Under the pieces are notes generated by a model. The model saw only the letters and a program-made list of their open reading frames with translations. It was not told the origin of the DNA and did not search any database. A stretch of DNA of 49,860 nt, taken from assembly GCA_947625875.1 (NCBI GenBank), contig CANQQG010000013.1, positions 1-49,860 of the forward strand, in the 5' to 3' direction. Made by a program: the position numbers and the translations under genes. Below, piece after piece: positions 8,266-17,722 of this stretch (positions are counted from its first letter, which is position 1; every line of letters begins with the position of its first letter). The stretch comes from an uncultured Lachnospiraceae bacterium. Its GTDB lineage: Bacteria; Bacillota; Clostridia; Lachnospirales; Lachnospiraceae.

Positions 8266-9552
8266 TCAGACAAGCTGCGTCATTGCGCCCGTTAAGATCC
8301 CCTCATTTGCCTGATAGATCTGCGGGAACTGCTCCATTGGAAGGGGATTGACGCCGCGACCAACTTCAACTGTATAGCCCGGGCGGTTATAATCCTGGAT
8401 AAACCAGTCTTTGTATCCCGCGTATCCGGACGCGCCCGGCGTAACCTCCACCGCATAACCGCTGACGTCCCCAAGATACTGCGCAATGCGGTAAGATCCT
8501 TCCGGCTCATAATCCAGATATTTCCAGTAAATGACCTCTCCCTGCGTATGGTACGCAAGGATCAGCTGAAAATCATTCTGCTTTGTATATTCATACACTG
8601 CCAGGCTCTCCGGCGCGGTAAGCGGCGCAGCGCCAACGTAATCACGCGGCGCGGGAGACGTAAATCCCTGCGCGTATTTTATCTCTTTCGCGTTCTCCCA
8701 TCCTGCGGGGAACTGCAGGTTCAGATCCACGCCTTCGATATTGGCCTTCCACCCTGACGGAAACGGGATCTGCGGATAGGACTCCGCGATCCGCCGCGCC
8801 CTCTCATAATACCCCTCATCTTCCAGCAGGCCGTTTACCAGATCCACGCCATCGGGGTTTACCAGCGGCATGAGTGACAGCGTAAACCCATAATACAGCC
8901 ACGACGGCCGCACGCCGTACAGGTTCTGCCCCGTCGCGTAGCTTGCGGCATATTCTTCCGCAAATTTTAAAAGTACCGGCGTCGTGATCCATTCATTCGC
9001 ATGGAAGGCGGCATTATAAAACACCTGCCGCTTCCCTTCCCCGACTGTCAATACCGACAGGTCGCGCCCCATAACGCTTGTTCCGATCTGCCGGAGCTTC
9101 AAAAACGGATACCGCACCAGCAATCCTTCCAGAATATATTCTGTAAGATAAGACGTATATGCCACGTCTTCCGGCACAAGCGCAAAATCAAACGGAACGA
9201 CGATCATTGCGCCAACCTGCAAATTCAGCGGATTTACCGTCGGGTTTGCAACCATCAGCCGCCAGATCGCTGAGCGGTATTCTGACGCAAGTTTCCAGAA
9301 CGTATCGCCCGCCTGCACCTCATGCACCGTATAGCCTTTTAAGTACGGCAAAAGCCTGCGCCACTGTGTCTCTGTAACCTCGCACGCCCCTTCGTTTCCT
9401 GAAAATGCGCGCAAAGCGGCGCAGGTCATCTCGCCGAAGATCCCATCTGTCTCCAGCGGATAACCTGCGCGTTTTAATGCGAGCTGCACATATTGGACCA
9501 AAACGCCTTCATCACCCGGATATAATGCTTTCATACAGACTCCAAACTGCAT
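8266..9552 (-). CDS. M14-family cell-wall peptidase with peptidoglycan-binding and LysM domains
   Basis: 428 residues. Seen: a peptidoglycan-binding-1-like repeat (about 8-52), a LysM motif (about 74-120, QAGDTFWKLAS), then an M14 zinc carboxypeptidase domain (about 130-428). Zinc ligands are H184 and E187 in FHANEW and H335 in YHTQGE; the catalytic Glu is E396 in YTVEVG; the substrate motif NPDGVDLV is present. Known: this architecture matches gamma-D-glutamyl-diaminopimelate endopeptidases that cut peptidoglycan stem peptides, often in sporulating cells. There is no signal peptide, as in sporulation-associated relatives, so it may act in the mother cell or forespore. ATG at 9552 follows AGGGG; an alternative ATG at 9534 follows GGAG and would also fit. 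Confidence 0.9.
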   Translation of the reverse strand: MQFGVCMKALYPGDEGVLVQYVQLALKRAGYPLETDGIFGEMTCAALRAFSGNEGACEVTETQWRRLLPYLKGYTVHEVQAGDTFWKLASEYRSAIWRLMVANPTVNPLNLQVGAMIVVPFDFALVPEDVAYTSYLTEYILEGLLVRYPFLKLRQIGTSVMGRDLSVLTVGEGKRQVFYNAAFHANEWITTPVLLKFAEEYAASYATGQNLYGVRPSWLYYGFTLSLMPLVNPDGVDLVNGLLEDEGYYERARRIAESYPQIPFPSGWKANIEGVDLNLQFPAGWENAKEIKYAQGFTSPAPRDYVGAAPLTAPESLAVYEYTKQNDFQLILAYHTQGEVIYWKYLDYEPEGSYRIAQYLGDVSGYAVEVTPGASGYAGYKDWFIQDYNRPGYTVEVGRGVNPLPMEQFPQIYQANEGILTGAMTQLV

Positions 9553-9647
9553 TTTTCCCCTTTTTTTATTTTATGGGCGGGTGTTGTCCGGCGTGATTTT
9601 CTGCCCTTGTTTAAGCGTCCGAAACCGCCCGCATTTTGCGCCGCATG

Positions 9648-9675
9648 AAAACAGAGAGACGTTTCCGCCTCTCTG
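9648..9675 (-). terminator. Probable intrinsic terminator after the small HPr-like gene
   Basis: On the minus strand a 7-bp CAGAGAG/CTCTCTG stem (9669-9675 with 9652-9658) with a 10-nt loop is followed by TTTT (9648-9651). It lies 27 nt past the stop of the leftward 91-residue gene. Confidence 0.6.
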
Positions 9676-9702
9676 CCATCTCACCAAACCGCCTTTTATC
9701 CA

Positions 9703-9978
9703 CTATGTATCCGACCGCCCTTCCGGCGGCGCCATCTTTGCATCCTCCGCCAGAAAGTCCCGTAATCTCTTCGCATCCCTTTCATTTAACGTAACAAATG
9801 CCATCTGCGGCACATCTCCATTTGAAAACATTCGTGTCATAGAAAGGTACTGGCTCAGCTTGGACTTCATATTCAGGCAGTCCCCTTCCCCGGTCACCAG
9901 CTCCACATTCTTTTCACAACTGTCGATCACTTCAAACAGCTTCTGCACTTGATTCACTCTTTCAACATCAATTCTCAT
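9703..9978 (-). CDS. Small HPr-like protein, degenerate (91 aa)
   Basis: The start is placed at ATG 9978 because AAAGGAGG sits 7 nt upstream; a longer reading to 10005 has no such site. The product (MRIDVERVNQVQKLF...) has the spacing of a degenerate HPr fold: a strand such as VELVTGEGD, then LNMKSKLSQYLSM where HPr has its second helix, then a late strand and helix ending ERDAKRLRDFL. The active-site His of HPr is absent, so it would not act in PTS phosphotransfer. Such proteins are common in Lachnospiraceae, with no function known to me. It has its own strong promoter and terminator, so it is a single-gene unit. HPr-likeness is a modest-confidence inference from pattern alone. Confidence 0.7.
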   Translation of the reverse strand: MRIDVERVNQVQKLFEVIDSCEKNVELVTGEGDCLNMKSKLSQYLSMTRMFSNGDVPQMAFVTLNERDAKRLRDFLAEDAKMAPPEGRSDT

Positions 9979-10019
9979 GTCAAAACCTCCTTTCTCAACT
10001 GCCAACTGTTTCAGGCTTT

Positions 10020-10048
10020 AGTATAGCAAGGAGTTTCCGTTATTGCAA
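10020..10048 (-). promoter_or_regulatory. Sigma-A promoter for the HPr-like gene
   Basis: Minus strand TTGCAA (10043-10048), a 17-nt spacer and TATACT (10020-10025), about 42 nt before ATG 9978. Confidence 0.75.
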
Positions 10049-10117
10049 GGGATTATTTGTCATTATTGTACAAAATCAAGTGCGATTTTTCAGCAGTTTT
10101 TACAATGCCATGTCCCT

Positions 10118-10140
10118 CTTGCCGCCTATTTTGCGGCAAG
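10118..10140 (-). other. Hairpin spanning the stop codon of the Rpn-like gene
   Basis: An 8-bp perfect stem CTTGCCGC/GCGGCAAG whose 7-nt loop contains the TAG stop. No T run follows directly, so it is not a classical terminator; it may protect the mRNA 3' end or be a weak terminator. Confidence 0.4.
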
Positions 10141-11118
10141 CTGTTCCTCGACTTTCTCATGATAATATCTTCGTTCCTCACTTTTGACCTTCAAAAGCTG
10201 CATGGCCCGCTCCGCATCAACGCCCATTGAATCCATCAGATCAAGGATGGACTGAACCCTTGTATTTACTGTTGCCTGCTCATAAGCCTGCTCCCTGATC
10301 CCTTCGCCCAGATTACACATAATATTCGCCTCCTCGCTCATTGCCATTGACATCGGAATATCAAAATCCTTTTCCAGTATCTCTTTCTTCTCCTCCGGCT
10401 TTGTCTCAGCCGATAACAGAACGTCCAACAGACGCAGGATCGGCTTATCCGCCGCTTTCTCCGCTGCTCCAAGCCTTAGCATTATCACCGTTAACAGGTC
10501 ATAATTGCTCTCTTTTTCCGGCACATTCCCTACAACCTGCTCTTCCGATATCCTGTACCTCGTCATAGTATTCGCTTTTTCCTCGGGCACATTCATCTGT
10601 ATCCAGATCGAATAGACTTTCCGTATCTTTTCATAATGGCTCTTTACAAAAACCCTGTTTTTCTGTGCCGAGATCATGCGGCTCACATAATAGATCGCCC
10701 GTTTGATAAGCGGATAGGTTGTCTGATCGCTCTTTTGCGCCTCCACGTTTATGATCAGCTGCACCGGCTCTTTTGTATCAGGCGCGACGGCTGAAAACCG
10801 AATGTCATAATATACCTTTCCCTCTTTGATGGAGACATCTTCCGCATTCATTCCCTCAATCAAACTGTCATTGCCGTCCATATCTTCCGCATAATCAAGT
10901 TCATCCTGATCTACGGCTATAACAGAAATCTTCGGCTCGCCTTCAATGCAGTGCGTCATAATTTGTGAAACAGTGTATTGCTGAAATTCACTTACACATT
11001 CCTTCAGTATCCATGCAAGGATTATCTTCTCGGACAAAAGCCGTTTTACACAGGCGTCATACTGCGCTTCCTTCTCGGCTGTATCGATCGTTTTTGATAT
11101 TACACTCTGCACTGCCAT
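10126..11118 (-). CDS. Rpn/PD-(D/E)XK nuclease family transposase-like protein
   Basis: 330 residues from ATG 11118; a longer open frame would run into ilvA. GGAGGT ends immediately before this ATG, so the GTG two codons later (11112) is a realistic alternative start. The N-terminal two thirds match the PDDEXK_2/Rpn type: YYDIRFSAVAP, then QLIINVEAQKSDQT, where E-x-Q replaces the E-x-K core, followed by ISAQKNRVF and a C-terminal helical part with SILDLMDSMGV. Known: Rpn proteins are recombination-promoting nucleases that occur in many copies in gut Firmicutes. Codon use is more A+T-rich than in neighbours, consistent with transfer. It lies just downstream of ilvA on the same strand (34 nt) and may share its transcript. 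Confidence 0.8.
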   Translation of the reverse strand: MAVQSVISKTIDTAEKEAQYDACVKRLLSEKIILAWILKECVSEFQQYTVSQIMTHCIEGEPKISVIAVDQDELDYAEDMDGNDSLIEGMNAEDVSIKEGKVYYDIRFSAVAPDTKEPVQLIINVEAQKSDQTTYPLIKRAIYYVSRMISAQKNRVFVKSHYEKIRKVYSIWIQMNVPEEKANTMTRYRISEEQVVGNVPEKESNYDLLTVIMLRLGAAEKAADKPILRLLDVLLSAETKPEEKKEILEKDFDIPMSMAMSEEANIMCNLGEGIREQAYEQATVNTRVQSILDLMDSMGVDAERAMQLLKVKSEERRYYHEKVEEQLAAK

Positions 11119-11152
11119 ACCTCCGTCCTTTACCGGTTTCTTATCATACCGC

Positions 11153-12364
11153 CTAAAGATTCGTGCGCACCAGCTTCGGCTTAAAGCCGCCCTGCTCAAG
11201 CGCCGCCATGATCTGCGTCTTATGCTCCGAGCCAAAGCTTTCCATTGTAATGCGCAGCTCCACCGCCGCATTGCGGTTTATGGAAACAAACTGGTTATGC
11301 TCCAGCTTGATGACATTGCCCTGCTCCTTTGCGATCGTGTCCGCCACTTTAGTCAGTTCGCCCGGCTTATCCGGCAGCAAAACCGAGACCGTAAAGATCC
11401 GGTCGCGGAAAATAAGTCCCTGCTGCACGACGGAGCTCATCGTGATCATATCCATATTTCCGCCGCTTAACACAGCAACCACCCGTTTCCCCTGCACATC
11501 CAGATGCTTTAACGCCGCAACTGCCAGCAGGCCGGAATTTTCTACAACCATCTTGTGGTTTTCCACCATATCCAGAAAAGCGACGACCAGCTCCTCGTCC
11601 GTTACCGTAAGAATGTCGTCCAGATTTTTCCGGATAAACGGGAAGATCTTTTCCCCCGGCGTTTTGACCGCTGTACCGTCCGCGATCGTATTGACATTTT
11701 CAAGCGTCACCACTTCGCCCGCCTTAAACGACGCCTGCATACAGGCCGCGCCCGCAGGCTCCACGCCGATGACTTTAATGTTCGGGTTCAGCATTTTTGC
11801 AAGCGTGGACACGCCGGTTGCAAGCCCGCCGCCGCCGATCGGCACAAGGATATATTCCACGAGCGGCAGCTCCTTAAAAATCTCCATCGCGATCGTGCCC
11901 TGTCCGGTCGCAACGGCAAGATCGTCAAACGGATGTACAAACGTATAGCCGTTTTTCTCCGCCAGTTCGTAGGCATACGCACACGCCTCGTCATAGACGT
12001 CCCCGTATAAGATCACCTGCGCGCCATAGCCCTTTGTCCGGTTCACCTTGATTAACGGCGTCGTCGTCGGCATAACGATCGTGGCTTTTACGCCATAGCA
12101 TTTTGCGGCATAAGCGACGCCCTGCGCGTGGTTGCCCGCGGAAGCTGTGATCAGCCCCTTCTCCCGTTCTTCCGGCGTGAGCGTGCTGATCTTATAATAT
12201 GCGCCCCGCACTTTATACGCGCCCGTATACTGCATATTTTCCGGCTTGAAATAAACCTTGTTCCCCGTCTGTTCGCTGAAATAATCGCTGTACACCAGCT
12301 TTGTTTCCAGCGTCACCTCTTTTACTTTCTCGCTCGCTTCCTCAAATTTATTCAATGTCAGCAT
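11153..12364 (-). CDS. ilvA: Threonine ammonia-lyase (threonine dehydratase) with ACT domain
   Basis: 403 residues. It deaminates threonine to 2-oxobutanoate, the first step to isoleucine, using pyridoxal phosphate. Seen: PLP lysine K51 in YTGAYKVRGA, a Gly-rich phosphate loop GGGGLATG, and a C-terminal ACT domain (about 325-403). The length fits the short IlvA/TdcB form with a single ACT domain, so it could be biosynthetic or catabolic. The start has AAGAAGG upstream and lies 20 nt after ftsY, so it is probably the tail of the plsX-ftsY transcript. An amino-acid gene after ftsY is unlike Bacillus, where ylxM-ffh follows. Confidence 0.93.
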   Translation of the reverse strand: MLTLNKFEEASEKVKEVTLETKLVYSDYFSEQTGNKVYFKPENMQYTGAYKVRGAYYKISTLTPEEREKGLITASAGNHAQGVAYAAKCYGVKATIVMPTTTPLIKVNRTKGYGAQVILYGDVYDEACAYAYELAEKNGYTFVHPFDDLAVATGQGTIAMEIFKELPLVEYILVPIGGGGLATGVSTLAKMLNPNIKVIGVEPAGAACMQASFKAGEVVTLENVNTIADGTAVKTPGEKIFPFIRKNLDDILTVTDEELVVAFLDMVENHKMVVENSGLLAVAALKHLDVQGKRVVAVLSGGNMDMITMSSVVQQGLIFRDRIFTVSVLLPDKPGELTKVADTIAKEQGNVIKLEHNQFVSINRNAAVELRITMESFGSEHKTQIMAALEQGGFKPKLVRTNL

Positions 12365-12384
12365 ATAATAAACCTTCTTTCCTT

Positions 12385-13326
12385 TTATGCTTCCGCGCCG
12401 TCCTCTTTATGGAACAGCGCGTTTACAAATTCTCCCGCGTCAAATTTCTGCAGGTCGTCGATCGTCTCCCCGACGCCGATGTATTTCACCGGTATGCCAA
12501 GCTCCGACTGGATCGCGACCGCGATGCCGCCCTTCGCCGTACCGTCCATTTTCGTTAATACGATGCCGGTGATATCCGCCGCTTCGGAAAACTGCTTCGC
12601 CTGGCTGAGCGCGTTCTGCCCCGTCGTCGCATCCAGCACGACCAGCGTTTCCCGGTAGGCTTCCGGATATTCCCGCTCTAAAATCCGGTTGATCTTTTTC
12701 AACTCTTCCATCAGATTCTTTTTATTGTGCAGCCGCCCCGCCGTATCGCATAAAAGCACGTCCGCATTGCGCGCCTTCGCCGCCGCGACCGCGTCATAGA
12801 CGACCGAAGCCGGGTCGGCGCCTTCCTGTCCGCCGATCATTTCGACGCCCGCCCGGTTCGCCCATTCCGCAAGCTGTTCGCCCGCCGCCGCGCGGAACGT
12901 ATCGGCTGCGCCAATCACGACGCGTTTGCCCTGCGCCTTTAATTTCCCCGCAAGCTTCCCGACCGTCGTCGTCTTCCCGACGCCGTTTACGCCGATGATC
13001 AGCACAACGGCGCGCTCCTCTTCAAAACGGTACGCCGTCTCGCCAACCTCCATCTGCCGCCGGATGCTGTCGATCAGCAGTTCTTTACACGCCGCCGGTT
13101 CTTTGATATGCTGCGCCTTTACCTGCTCTTTTAAATGCGCAAGGATCTCCTCCGTAGCCCTGACGCCCAGATCACCCATAACAAGGATTTCCTCGATCTC
13201 CTCATAAAACTCATCATCAATCCTGGAAAACCCGCTGAAAATCGCATCGATGCCGGATACGATATTATCCCTTGTCTTTGTCAGCCCCTCAACGAGCCTT
13301 TTAAAAAACCCTTTCTTCTCTCCCAT
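12385..13326 (-). CDS. ftsY: Signal recognition particle receptor FtsY
   Basis: 313 residues, the usual size for Firmicutes with a very short acidic A region. It docks SRP-ribosome complexes at the membrane. Seen: N domain helices (1-100), G1 GVNGVGKTT (112-120), DTAGR followed by LHNKKNLMEEL (SRP GTPase insert region), TKMDGTAKGG and the closing motif GVGETIDDLQKF. It lies 22 nt after smc with AAGGAAG before the ATG. The smc-ftsY order is typical of Firmicutes. Confidence 0.98.
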   Translation of the reverse strand: MGEKKGFFKRLVEGLTKTRDNIVSGIDAIFSGFSRIDDEFYEEIEEILVMGDLGVRATEEILAHLKEQVKAQHIKEPAACKELLIDSIRRQMEVGETAYRFEEERAVVLIIGVNGVGKTTTVGKLAGKLKAQGKRVVIGAADTFRAAAGEQLAEWANRAGVEMIGGQEGADPASVVYDAVAAAKARNADVLLCDTAGRLHNKKNLMEELKKINRILEREYPEAYRETLVVLDATTGQNALSQAKQFSEAADITGIVLTKMDGTAKGGIAVAIQSELGIPVKYIGVGETIDDLQKFDAGEFVNALFHKEDGAEA

Positions 13327-13348
13327 ACCGCCGCTTCCTTTCTAAGTT

Positions 13349-16300
13349 TTATTTATCCAGATCATGCTCAATCAGGCTGACCGACACAAGCGTCGACACG
13401 CCTTTTTCCTGCATCGTAATGCCGTATAGACGGTCCGCCGCCGCCATTGTCCCGCGCCTGTGGGTAATGACGATAAACTGCGTATTCTTTGTCAGCTTAT
13501 TCAGATATTTCGCAAAACGGTTTACATTGCTGTCGTCCAGCGCCGCTTCGATCTCGTCGAGCAGGCAAAACGGCGATGGCTTCAGGTTCTGAATCGCAAA
13601 CAAAAGCGCGATCGCGGTCAGCGCCTTTTCCCCGCCCGAAAGCTGCATCATATTCTGCAGCTTCTTGCCCGGCGGGTGCGCGATAATGCGGATGCCGCAT
13701 TCTAAGATGTCCTCGTCCTCCACCAGCTCCAACGTGCCCTTCCCGCCGCCGAACAGTTCCTGAAACGCCTTGTCAAACTCCGCCTGGATCTCCTGGAACT
13801 TTTCCGTAAATTGCCTGCGCATCCCGGTATCCAGCTCTTCGATAATGCCGAGCAGCGTCTGTTCCGCTTCCACCAGATCGTCATGCTGCGCCTTCAAAAA
13901 TCCGTACCGTTCGGATACTTCGCGGTATTCCTCGATCGCATTGACATTGACATCCCCCAGATCCCGAATCGCGCCTTTCGTCTCGCGGATCCTGCCGCGT
14001 ATCTCCGAAGGGTTCCCATATGATTCGTCGCGCAGTTCCAGCGCGCTGTGCGGCGTCAGCTCATATTCCGTCCACATATAATCCGTCTGGCTCTCTTTCG
14101 CCTCTTCCAACTTCTCTTTCTGCCCGTTCAAACGGAACAGTTCCTTATCCAGCGCATTGCGCTGTTCGGACAATTCCTCTCTTTTCTGGAAAAAACCCTT
14201 CTGGCTTCCCGCCATCTCTTCCTTTTGCGCCAGCCTTCCGGCAAGTTCTGTCTCCAGATTTTTCCCCTGTTCTTCCGAAACGGCGATCGCCTTTTTGATC
14301 TCCTGGACGCCACGCTCCTTTTGCACAGCGTCTTCGTCCGCTTCCTTTGCGCCGCTGTCAATCTGCTGCAGCTCCTCGTCCAGCCTGGCAAGCTCGCTGT
14401 CGATCCGTTCCAGATTTTCCTGTATAAACCCCGACTGCTGTGAAAGATTCGCTTCCTCCAGCTGGATTTCCGAGAGCTTCCTGACCGCTTCCTGTTCCCG
14501 CTGCGCCTGCAGTTCCGCCTCCGCCTGCATTGCCGCCGTTTCTTCATTCGTCTGCGCTTCCCGGCTCTGCAGGCCGTCAAGCTCCGCTTCCGCTTCCGCG
14601 CGCGCCTGGTCAAGCTCCCGCTGCTGCTTTGCCAGTTCCTCTTCCTCAGCGGCAAGCGACGCATACGCCCGCTCCCGCTCCTCTTTCTGCTCGACTGCGC
14701 GCTCCAGATTCATCTGCGCCGTATTCTGCTGCAGGATCGCCTCCTGCTTTGCCGTCTCATTTTCTTCCTGCCTGCGCCGCAGGGTGTCCTGTTCCAGGCG
14801 CAGATCCTCCAGCTGCTTTTTCAGCCGTTTCCCCTGCGCCGCCAGCCCGTCTGCCTGCGCCGCCAGTTCCTCAATCTCGCGCTTGCGCCCCAGAAGATTG
14901 CTGCTGTTGCGGAACGCGCCGCCGGAGATCGAGCCGCCGGGGCTTAAATGCTCGCCCTCTAATGTCACGATATGCAGCGAATAATGGAATTTCTGCGCCA
15001 GCGCGACCGCATGGTCGACCTGGTCTACAACGAGGATCCGTCCAAGCAGATAGGACATGACGCCTTCATATGCCGACTCTGTCTGCACCAGCGTGTTTGC
15101 CATGCCGATTACGCCCTCTTCCGCTAACGCGCGCTCATTCCGGCCCTGTCCCCTGCCCGTCACGCTCGTAAGCGGCAGGAACGTCGCGCGCCCGAATTTA
15201 TTCTCTTTTAAATAGCGCACCATCCTTTTTGCCGTCTCCTCATCCTCGGTGACGATATTCTGGATGCTGCCGCCGAGCGCCGTCTCAATCGCCGTCTCGT
15301 ATTTCTTTTCTACTTTTATCAGATCCGCGACGACGCCATGGATGCCGCTCTCTTCCGTTTTCTTTTCCATGACCCTGCGGATGCTGTTCCCATATCCGTC
15401 GTAACGCTCGGCAATATTGCGCAGAGATTCCAGCCGCGACTGCGCCTTATGGTAATCCGCCGTCGCGCGGTCCAGAGCCGCGCGCGTTTCCTCCTGCCTG
15501 CGCCTGCCCTTTTGCCGTTCCTCCGCAAGCTGCCGTTCCGTATCCGACAGATTCTCAAGCTGCGCCTCCGCCGCGCGCAATTCCGCTTCACAGCCTGCCA
15601 TCATGGTTTCCAGATCCGCCTCTTCGCTCTTTTTGCGGAGTTTCCGCTGGTTTAACTGGGCGCGGCGGATACCGGCCTGTTCAAGCATCGTATCAAACCG
15701 CTGCTGCTTTCCTTTTATGGAAGCCTTCTGGTTCAGCAGGTCAATGATATCGTTTTTCCCCTGCTCGATCTGCGCGCTGCACACCGACATCCGGTCGCGG
15801 ATAGCTTCCAGAGCCTTTACCGCCGCCTTCCGTCTCTCCGCCACTTCCGCCAGCTGTTTTTCCAGCTGTTTTTTTTGCTTCTCATAATCCAGACGGCCGG
15901 AAAGACGCTCCTCCCGGTCGCGGAAAACCGCCTCCTGACGGTTTAAAAAATGCTCCCTGGACATACGCGCCGTACGGATCTGCTCCAATAAGACATTCAT
16001 CTCGCCTTCCAGTTTTCCCTTTTGCACCGTCGTATTGCTGATATCGTCGCGCGTTTTCGTGATCTGCGCTTCCAGCCGCTCCAGCGACTGCTCCAGCCGG
16101 TCGTATTCCGAGCGGATCCGATCATATGCGCCGTCCGTCTCGCTTAACTGCCCTTCGGCAATCGTCGTCTTTTCTTCCAGCTCCTTTAACTGCGCCTCAT
16201 TCTGCTCCATATCGAGCAGAAACAGGTTTACCTCATATGCTTTCAGCTCTTCCCTGCGCCTGATATATTCTTTCGCCTTTTGCGCCTGCTGTTCCAGCGG

Positions 16301-16909
16301 GCCGACCTGCCGCTCCAGTTCCGATAAAATGTCGTCAATGCGCACCAGATTTTCACGCTCATGCTCCAGTTTTTTCTGCGTCGTCGCCTTGCGGCGTTTG
16401 AATTTTACAATCCCCGCCGCCTCGTCAAACAATTCCCTGCGCTCCTCCGGCTTCCCGCTTAAAATCCGCTCAATCTGCCCCTGCCCGATAATGGAATAGC
16501 CCTCTTTCCCGATACCGGTATCGTAAAACAGCTCATACACGTCTTTCAGGCGGCAGACATTTCCGTTTAACAGATATTCGCTCTCCCCGGAACGGTAGAC
16601 ACGCCTTGCGACCGTCACTTCCTCATATTCGACCGGAAGCACATGGTCCGCATTGTCAAGCGTGATCGCCACATATGCATAGCTGACCGGCTTGCGGTTT
16701 TCCGTCCCCGCAAAGATAATGTCCTGCATACTCGCGCCGCGCAGCTGTTTCGCGCTCTGTTCGCCCAGCACCCACCGCACAGCGTCCGCGACATTGCTCT
16801 TCCCGCTGCCGTTCGGCCCGACAATGCCTGTGATCCCGTTGTGGAAATCAAACACGATCTTATTGGCAAAGGATTTAAAACCATGCACCTCTATACTTTT
16901 TAAATACAT
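13349..16909 (-). CDS. smc: Chromosome partition protein Smc
   Basis: 1186 residues, the standard SMC length. Seen: Walker A GPNGSGKS (31-38), long coiled-coil arms rich in E/Q/R/A, a hinge around 510-680 with GGSIQNIVTEDEE and GGSISGGAF, ABC signature LSGGEKALTAIAL and Walker B FCLLDEIEAALDD near the C-terminus. It organises and separates chromosomes, normally with ScpA/ScpB (not in the window). The ATG is preceded by GGAGGGG overlapping the rnc stop region (12-nt gap), so translation is probably coupled. Confidence 0.98.
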   Translation of the reverse strand: MYLKSIEVHGFKSFANKIVFDFHNGITGIVGPNGSGKSNVADAVRWVLGEQSAKQLRGASMQDIIFAGTENRKPVSYAYVAITLDNADHVLPVEYEEVTVARRVYRSGESEYLLNGNVCRLKDVYELFYDTGIGKEGYSIIGQGQIERILSGKPEERRELFDEAAGIVKFKRRKATTQKKLEHERENLVRIDDILSELERQVGPLEQQAQKAKEYIRRREELKAYEVNLFLLDMEQNEAQLKELEEKTTIAEGQLSETDGAYDRIRSEYDRLEQSLERLEAQITKTRDDISNTTVQKGKLEGEMNVLLEQIRTARMSREHFLNRQEAVFRDREERLSGRLDYEKQKKQLEKQLAEVAERRKAAVKALEAIRDRMSVCSAQIEQGKNDIIDLLNQKASIKGKQQRFDTMLEQAGIRRAQLNQRKLRKKSEEADLETMMAGCEAELRAAEAQLENLSDTERQLAEERQKGRRRQEETRAALDRATADYHKAQSRLESLRNIAERYDGYGNSIRRVMEKKTEESGIHGVVADLIKVEKKYETAIETALGGSIQNIVTEDEETAKRMVRYLKENKFGRATFLPLTSVTGRGQGRNERALAEEGVIGMANTLVQTESAYEGVMSYLLGRILVVDQVDHAVALAQKFHYSLHIVTLEGEHLSPGGSISGGAFRNSSNLLGRKREIEELAAQADGLAAQGKRLKKQLEDLRLEQDTLRRRQEENETAKQEAILQQNTAQMNLERAVEQKEERERAYASLAAEEEELAKQQRELDQARAEAEAELDGLQSREAQTNEETAAMQAEAELQAQREQEAVRKLSEIQLEEANLSQQSGFIQENLERIDSELARLDEELQQIDSGAKEADEDAVQKERGVQEIKKAIAVSEEQGKNLETELAGRLAQKEEMAGSQKGFFQKREELSEQRNALDKELFRLNGQKEKLEEAKESQTDYMWTEYELTPHSALELRDESYGNPSEIRGRIRETKGAIRDLGDVNVNAIEEYREVSERYGFLKAQHDDLVEAEQTLLGIIEELDTGMRRQFTEKFQEIQAEFDKAFQELFGGGKGTLELVEDEDILECGIRIIAHPPGKKLQNMMQLSGGEKALTAIALLFAIQNLKPSPFCLLDEIEAALDDSNVNRFAKYLNKLTKNTQFIVITHRRGTMAAADRLYGITMQEKGVSTLVSVSLIEHDLDK

Positions 16910-16921
16910 TGACCCCTCCGC

Positions 16922-17605
16922 CTAATCGTTTTTCAGCTGCAGCAGCGCGCGGTAAGCCACCTCCTGCTCCGCCGCTTTTTTCGTATGCCCTTCGCCCGTA
17001 CCATATGACTGCTCCCCGATGAACAGCTCGACCGTAAACGTCTTATTATGGTCCGGCCCGCTCTCACCGGCAGGCTCATAGCGGATCGCGCCCATGTCGC
17101 TGCCCTGCACCAGCTCCTGCAGGATAGTTTTGCTATCATAAAAGAGCTGTTTATGCTCAATATCCGTCAGGATAAATCTTAATATAAACTCTTTTGCGTT
17201 AGCAAAACCACCATCCAGATAGATCGCCCCGATCACCGCTTCCAGCGCGTCCGATAAGATGGACTTCCGGTTCCTGCCGCCCGTCCGGTCCTCCCCCCTG
17301 CCCAGGAGCAGATAATCGCCCAGATGCAGCTCCGTCGTGCACTGCGCAAGCGTCGGTTCGCAGACAAGCCCCGCCCGCATCTTGGTCAGTTCCCCCTCCG
17401 GCTTGTCCGGATAACGGTTATATAAAAATTCACTCGTCACGATCTCCAGCACCGCATCGCCCAAAAATTCCAGCCGCTCATTATCCGAATAGAGCTTCAT
17501 GCGCTTTTCATTTGCATAGGAGCTGTGCGTGAGGGCCTGCACGAGCAGCCCGCTCTGGTTAAACTGATAGCCGATCACATTTTGAAATTCCAGTTGTTTC
17601 CTCAT
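16922..17605 (-). CDS. rnc: Ribonuclease III
   Basis: 227 residues from ATG 17605, preceded by GAAAGGG; a longer reading would need a TTG start. It cleaves double-stranded RNA, including rRNA precursors. Seen: RNase III signature ERLEFLGDAVLEIV (43-56) with catalytic E43 and D50, the second acidic cluster in SDALEAVIGAIYLDGG, and a C-terminal dsRNA-binding domain (about 155-227) ending in GHTKKAAEQEVAYRAL. It lies between acpP and smc as in Bacillus. A 117-nt gap to acpP holds no feature I can support. Confidence 0.97.
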   Translation of the reverse strand: MRKQLEFQNVIGYQFNQSGLLVQALTHSSYANEKRMKLYSDNERLEFLGDAVLEIVTSEFLYNRYPDKPEGELTKMRAGLVCEPTLAQCTTELHLGDYLLLGRGEDRTGGRNRKSILSDALEAVIGAIYLDGGFANAKEFILRFILTDIEHKQLFYDSKTILQELVQGSDMGAIRYEPAGESGPDHNKTFTVELFIGEQSYGTGEGHTKKAAEQEVAYRALLQLKND

Positions 17606-17722
17606 CTTTTTCCCTTTCAAAAAATTAAATAATAATCCAACACTTATAAGGGCGCCTTAAAACATTTCCGTTTCAAAACACCCTCACGCTTTTACTGCCG
17701 GTCCGTCTGCCAGGCTTTCGTT

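Noticed and set aside
14157..14984. A 275-codon rightward frame inside smc
   Set aside because: Ser/Cys/Ala-rich antisense reading of the coiled-coil region of smc, typical of shadow frames in G+C-rich genes.
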